A DNA stretch of 10,230 bases, taken from the NCBI GenBank assembly GCA_937889485.1, contig CALAPG010000147.1, positions 1-10,230 of the forward strand, in the 5' to 3' direction. The notes under the pieces were generated by a model that was given only the letters and a program-made list of their open reading frames with translations, was not told the origin of the DNA and made no database searches. Shown in pieces: positions 6,671 to 10,230 of this stretch. Each line of letters opens with the position of its first letter. Within the stretch, counting starts at the first letter, position 1. The stretch comes from an uncultured Moraxella sp. (GTDB taxonomy: Bacteria; Pseudomonadota; Gammaproteobacteria; Pseudomonadales; Moraxellaceae). Position numbers and translations under genes: made by a program.

Positions 6671-7696
6671 ATGTTTGCCTTTCGACAACGCCTTGACCGT
6701 ATCCTGCAGCCTTGGTTTAAACGCCGAGCACCGCTCACGCGTGATGCCAAGCTAACCCTTCGCAACGTGTATATTTTTTTGAGTAAAGAGGGCGGTTTGT
6801 ATGCGTTTTTGCTACTCATTACCTTTGTGGCGGGCATTAATTATGCCAATAATCTGGTGCTAGGGTTGTGTTTTTTACTGGCTAGTTTATTGGTGATCAC
6901 CATTCATTATACCTTTGCGCATTTGGTTAATTTGCAAATTAAGCTTGTTGATGTTCGTGATGCTGAGGTAGGTGGTAAGGTGGAGGTAAGGCTACAAGTG
7001 AGCAGTGAGGCAAGACAGCCCCATCGCCAAATTCGCTTGAGTTTTGCCAAAAATGCGTTTGATGTCAAAATGCCATTATGGGTCAAAGCACCGCTAGCAG
7101 ATGGGCGCCCTCACCAAAGCGAGTCTATATTGATCAATCAAGTCAAGGCACCCCAAATCATTAGTTTATGGCTGCGTGCTGATCAGCGCGGGCGTTTGGT
7201 GCTACCAAGGCTGACGGTAAGTACGGTATATCCGTTGGGGATTTTGCAGGCGTGGTCGTATGTATTTTTGGAGGGTAGCGCGTGGGTGTATCCTGCGCCA
7301 CTGGCGTACCCAATCGCCGCCGCCCAATTCAGCCCTGCGGCGGATGAGCAGACAGCCGCACAACAAACCCAAGTCGGGCAAGACGATTTTGATCAATTAG
7401 ATCGTTATATAGTGGGAGAGTCGTTGGCGCGTGTTTCATGGGCGCATGTGGCACGGGGGCAAGGGCTGATGTCAAAACGCTTTAGTGACGAAGTGGGGCA
7501 GCAGCAATGCCTTGATTATTATCAAATGCCTGCCATTACCCATGAGGACAAACTTCGCCAATTGCGGTATGGTATTGACCAGTTGAGCCAAAACCAAGTG
7601 GCGTTTATCATGCGTTTGCCAGAGGGTGAAGGCGTGCTTGGGCAGGGGCAAGCCTTTCGGCAAGCCAGTCTGCTAAGGTTGGCAAAAACTCCATGA
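6671..7696 (+). CDS. DUF58 membrane protein of the MoxR-TgpA cluster
   Basis: This 341-residue protein has a basic N-terminus, then two membrane helices at about 42-57 and 61-80, then a soluble region. The DUF58 signature is DRYIVGESLARVSWAHVARG (244-263), corresponding to the family's 'Y..GD..R.I.W...AR' block, followed by LMSKRFSDE. The acidic residue after the glycine is glutamate (E250) where aspartate is common. A C-terminal region ending in an alanine/leucine-rich helix resembles the gamma-proteobacterial subfamily paired with TgpA. The biochemical function of DUF58 is unknown; the family is repeatedly found between MoxR ATPases and transglutaminase-like membrane proteins, which suggests a scaffold or client role at the inner membrane. 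It starts 35 bases after the moxR stop, and its TGA lies inside ATGA 7693-7696 shared with tgpA, pointing to translational coupling. Confidence 0.92.
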   Translation: MFAFRQRLDRILQPWFKRRAPLTRDAKLTLRNVYIFLSKEGGLYAFLLLITFVAGINYANNLVLGLCFLLASLLVITIHYTFAHLVNLQIKLVDVRDAEVGGKVEVRLQVSSEARQPHRQIRLSFAKNAFDVKMPLWVKAPLADGRPHQSESILINQVKAPQIISLWLRADQRGRLVLPRLTVSTVYPLGILQAWSYVFLEGSAWVYPAPLAYPIAAAQFSPAADEQTAAQQTQVGQDDFDQLDRYIVGESLARVSWAHVARGQGLMSKRFSDEVGQQQCLDYYQMPAITHEDKLRQLRYGIDQLSQNQVAFIMRLPEGEGVLGQGQAFRQASLLRLAKTP

Positions 7697-9768
7697 CCCT
7701 AAAAATGCCGAAAAATCTTACCCAAACCCCGACCCTTTGGCAGCGTGTCAGTACGCTAAGTGCTTATCAGTGGGTGCTGTTATCACAGTTGCCTGTGGTG
7801 GCGTTTCATGTCAAAAATTTGCCGATATGGCTGTCTACTTACGCGTTTTTTATCATTATTTTCCAGCTTTCTGCCATACGCGCGCGTTTACCCCGTTTTT
7901 TGTACCGACCGCGCACGCTACAATTAATCCAGTATAGTGGTTTTATGGCAAGCGTTGTTGGGTTGTATTTTACCTATCGTACCGCGTTTGGCTTGGATGT
8001 GGGTATTGCGTTTTTGCTGCTGTGTGCGGTGAGTAAGCTGTTAGAACTGCATACACGCCGTGATGCGTATGTGGTGCTGAGTTTGTCGTTGTTTGTGTTG
8101 GCAGGGCTATTTTTAATCAATCAAGATTTACTGACCACATTGGCAGTGGCGGCAGGCGCGTTGGTGGTGCTGTTTGCTATGATTGCCCAAAACGATGATG
8201 GCACTGGTCGCTTTCGCACGTTGGCGCTGTTGGTTGGGCAAGCGATTCCACTAACGGTTATTTTATTTTTGTTTTTTCCCAGATTGCCACCGTTATGGTC
8301 GGTGCAGTTAAGCGGCAAACAAGCGGTAACAGGCATGAGTGATAGCATGTCGCCAGGGGATTTTGCCAATCTGAGCCAATCCACCGAATTGGCGTTTCGG
8401 GTAGAGTTTTTGGGAGAAGTACCTAATAGACAAGCACTGTATTGGCGTGGCTTGGTGCTGCCAAATTTTGATGGAACCACTTGGCGAGTGAGTCCAGAGA
8501 GCCGTCTATGGACGCCTAGTGAGCCTGTGGCGCCGTGGCTGTTACCCACACTAACGCTGAGTCAACGTTTTACCACCAAACTTAAGCCTGATTATCGGGT
8601 GATATTGGAGCGTACGGGGCAAAATTGGCTGTTTGGGCTTGACTATCCGATTACCAATCAAAAAGGCATTGGATTGACCTCGGATTTTACCTTGCGCTAT
8701 TGGGATAGCGTCAATCAGCGCCTCACTTATCAAGTGCATTGGCTAAATGATGCGCCGATTGACTTGCAGCTCTCCCCACAGCAGCATGAGCAAAACTTAC
8801 AATTGCCGCCTACAGGCAATCCCAAAAGCCGCCAATTTGCCCAGCAGTTGTTTGAACAGGCAGGGCAAGACCCGATTGTCTATAGCCGTGCGCTTGCCCA
8901 GTGGATGCAATCCCAGCAATTTCGCTATACATTATCACCCCCGACACTGGGGCAAAACCGTGTGGATGATTTTTTGTTTCTGAGTAAAGCGGGATTTTGT
9001 GAGCATTATGCGTCAAGTTTTACGTTTTTGATGCGCGCGGTAGGGGTGCCTGCAAGGGTGGTGGTGGGCTACCAAGGCGGTGAAATGGGACGTGATGGCA
9101 AAAGCTGGGAAGTGCGCCAAATGGACGCCCATGCGTGGAGCGAGATTTGGGTAGCTGGGCGGGGCTGGATACGCATAGACCCAACGGGCTTTATCTCACC
9201 CAATCGGGTCGAGCAGGGCATGGATACAGTTACCCAAAACGCGGGTGCACGTATGTTTGGCGATGGGGTAGCAGGGCAAATCAGCTACCAGCAGTTTCAG
9301 ATGCTGCAGCAAGCGCGGCGACTGTTTGACCAAGCTAGCTACTATTGGCAGCGTGATGTGGTGGGCTATGACCAAGACCGTCAGCAGTCATCGCTGTTTA
9401 AATGGTTTAATATCCAATCGGTGTATCAGCAAGTGATGGTAATGTTTGCTGTGCTTACCACGCTGCTTGCCCTATTGGCGCTGTGGCTATGGTGGCATAG
9501 ACGGCGGCTATGGGACAAAACCGACTTGCTGATGATACAGTTGTCTCATCGGCTTGCCAAGCATGACAAAAGCCTTGCCCGTGAAACCTCTGAGGGCGTG
9601 TTAAACTGGCTTAGCCGCCTTCAACAAAAAACGGCTAATGATGAAGACGTGCAGCAGCTAGCCATACTGTATCGTACAACCCGCTATCAGCAAAATATTG
9701 ATATACAAAAAAATAACAAAAAAATCAAAGCGCTGAGTCAAAAAATTCGTCCAAAAAAAGAGGGTTAA
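7693..9768 (+). CDS. tgpA: TgpA-like membrane transglutaminase (DUF3488, transglutaminase core, DUF4129-like tail)
   Basis: TgpA is an inner-membrane protein with a periplasmic transglutaminase-like protease/peptidase fold; in P. aeruginosa it is reported essential, with a proposed envelope or peptidoglycan role. Six or seven membrane helices span about residues 25-197. A periplasmic region follows, with the transglutaminase core at about 395-500. A last membrane helix lies at about 581-602, then a cytoplasmic tail. The triad is visible: C436 in AGFCEHYASSF, H480 in MDAHAWSE and D496 in RIDPTG. The Cys-His and His-Asp spacings (44 and 16) equal those I recall for P. aeruginosa C404/H448/D464. 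The tail ends in a lysine-rich run (about 676-691). The start ATG overlaps the DUF58 stop; M5 is an alternative. At 691 residues it is close to the family's usual length. No terminator is evident after the stop, and the next gene's promoter begins there. Confidence 0.94.
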   Translation: MTLKMPKNLTQTPTLWQRVSTLSAYQWVLLSQLPVVAFHVKNLPIWLSTYAFFIIIFQLSAIRARLPRFLYRPRTLQLIQYSGFMASVVGLYFTYRTAFGLDVGIAFLLLCAVSKLLELHTRRDAYVVLSLSLFVLAGLFLINQDLLTTLAVAAGALVVLFAMIAQNDDGTGRFRTLALLVGQAIPLTVILFLFFPRLPPLWSVQLSGKQAVTGMSDSMSPGDFANLSQSTELAFRVEFLGEVPNRQALYWRGLVLPNFDGTTWRVSPESRLWTPSEPVAPWLLPTLTLSQRFTTKLKPDYRVILERTGQNWLFGLDYPITNQKGIGLTSDFTLRYWDSVNQRLTYQVHWLNDAPIDLQLSPQQHEQNLQLPPTGNPKSRQFAQQLFEQAGQDPIVYSRALAQWMQSQQFRYTLSPPTLGQNRVDDFLFLSKAGFCEHYASSFTFLMRAVGVPARVVVGYQGGEMGRDGKSWEVRQMDAHAWSEIWVAGRGWIRIDPTGFISPNRVEQGMDTVTQNAGARMFGDGVAGQISYQQFQMLQQARRLFDQASYYWQRDVVGYDQDRQQSSLFKWFNIQSVYQQVMVMFAVLTTLLALLALWLWWHRRRLWDKTDLLMIQLSHRLAKHDKSLARETSEGVLNWLSRLQQKTANDEDVQQLAILYRTTRYQQNIDIQKNNKKIKALSQKIRPKKEG

Positions 9769-9792
9769 ATTTCAATAATTGTTTGCTATAAT
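9764..9792 (+). promoter_or_regulatory. Extended -10 promoter for the SIMPL-domain gene
   Basis: A perfect TATAAT (9787-9792) is preceded by TGC at 9784-9786, giving the extended -10 pattern TGnTATAAT. At 17-base spacing the -35 site is GTTAAA (9764-9769), overlapping the tgpA stop codon; this is weak, as is usual for extended -10 promoters. Transcription would begin near 9799, leaving a leader of about 58 bases before the ATG at 9857. This suggests the last gene is transcribed independently of the moxR cluster. Confidence 0.65.
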
Positions 9793-9856
9793 GAAAAACC
9801 ACCGTGCCTAAAACCACAACATAAACCCATACCCCATAACCACTAAGTAAAAAACT

Positions 9857-10230
9857 ATGAGCGACTTACCCACACCTACTGCAACAACCCATTCACCGTT
9901 AATGACCCGCTATTCTTTACCACTGCTAGTCTTTGGGGCGATTTTGGCAATGGGGCTAGTGGTTGCGGCGTTTGTACTTGGTAGTCAATTTAAAAACCTA
10001 AAACAATCAGGCACCATTACCGTCAAAGGGCTGGCGGAAGCCCCGTACAAAGCCGATCTTGCCCAAATGCAGATGGGGGTGAGCGCTTGGGGACAAGATT
10101 ATGCCGCTGCCCTGCAAAATGGCAAAACTGACTTTAAGGCGTTGCAACAATTTGTGGCAAGTAAAGGCTTTAGCGTATCTAGTCAAAATGTCACGCCCAT
10201 AAGCGTTGAGCCGTATAATGAGGACTATGT
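9857..10230 (+). CDS. SIMPL-domain (DUF541) membrane-anchored protein, 3'-truncated by the window
   Basis: The frame runs from ATG 9857 to the window edge, giving 124 visible residues. A short polar, proline/threonine-rich N-terminus is followed by one hydrophobic helix (about 20-42), an uncleaved signal anchor or signal peptide. Then comes the typical SIMPL opening GTITVKGLAE (52-61) and an alternating pattern through QMQMGVSAWG, an alpha-helix, and VSSQNVTPISVEPY. SIMPL/DUF541 proteins (for example E. coli YggE) lie in the periplasm or outer envelope and are linked to oxidative-stress tolerance, but no reaction is established. Full-length members are usually about 230-250 residues, so roughly half is seen here. 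The Shine-Dalgarno site is weak (TAAG 9844-9847, nine bases before the ATG). An alternative start at M16 would still keep the helix. Confidence 0.88.
   Translation, partial: MSDLPTPTATTHSPLMTRYSLPLLVFGAILAMGLVVAAFVLGSQFKNLKQSGTITVKGLAEAPYKADLAQMQMGVSAWGQDYAAALQNGKTDFKALQQFVASKGFSVSSQNVTPISVEPYNEDY

Noticed and set aside
8121..8549. Minus-strand open frame of 142 codons inside tgpA
   Set aside because: It lies antisense to a well-supported gene with recognisable family motifs, its protein has no coherent motif or hydrophobic pattern, and no upstream promoter or ribosome binding site is apparent.
1..10230. Possible mobile island, phage or defence system
   Set aside because: Every gene is of a core chromosomal type or conserved-context type, all are co-directional with similar codon use, and there are no integrases, transposases, tRNA-derived repeats or terminal inverted repeats in view.

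Overview
The window comes from a gamma-proteobacterium, most likely a member of the Moraxellaceae (Moraxella/Psychrobacter-like). I infer this from the mid-40s GC content, the codon style and the protein family content (EpmB, FimX, TgpA). The genus call rests on overall impression, not on a search. All supported genes lie on the + strand. I see no RNA genes, insertion sequences, CRISPR arrays or other mobile DNA.

Layout. (1) 1-648: the 3' part of epmB, which makes the radical-SAM/PLP lysine 2,3-aminomutase that prepares beta-lysine for elongation factor P; the window cuts it inside its iron-sulfur cysteine motif. (2) 764-2518: a 584-residue protein of unknown function whose C-terminal ~140 residues look like a diverged PilZ-type beta-barrel. 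(3) 2519-2802: a 284-base gap with a terminator-like hairpin, a perfect TATAAT box and a structured candidate leader. (4) 2803-5013: a FimX-type protein, REC-PAS-GGDEF-EAL, in which the receiver, cyclase and phosphodiesterase active sites all look lost, so it is probably a c-di-GMP-sensing effector for type IV pili. (5) 5138-5581: a small monohaem cytochrome c lipoprotein. (6) 5676-9768: a MoxR ATPase, a DUF58 membrane protein and the transglutaminase-like membrane protein TgpA, in operon-like order; the last two overlap by ATGA. (7) 9857 to the end: the start of a membrane-anchored SIMPL (DUF541) protein with its own extended -10 promoter.

How the genes work together. The unknown protein and the FimX homologue probably form a c-di-GMP/pilus module, although the gap between them suggests separate promoters. 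MoxR-DUF58-TgpA is a recurrent trio: MoxR is a cytoplasmic AAA+ ATPase, DUF58 is a membrane protein that may be its client or adaptor, and TgpA carries a transglutaminase domain predicted to be periplasmic with an intact Cys-His-Asp triad. The substrate of that trio is not established, as far as I know. The cytochrome and SIMPL genes look like independent neighbours.

Most of this window is ordinary chromosomal core. The parts most worth a second look are the 584-residue FimX neighbour, the degree of active-site loss in the FimX homologue, and the leader in front of fimX.
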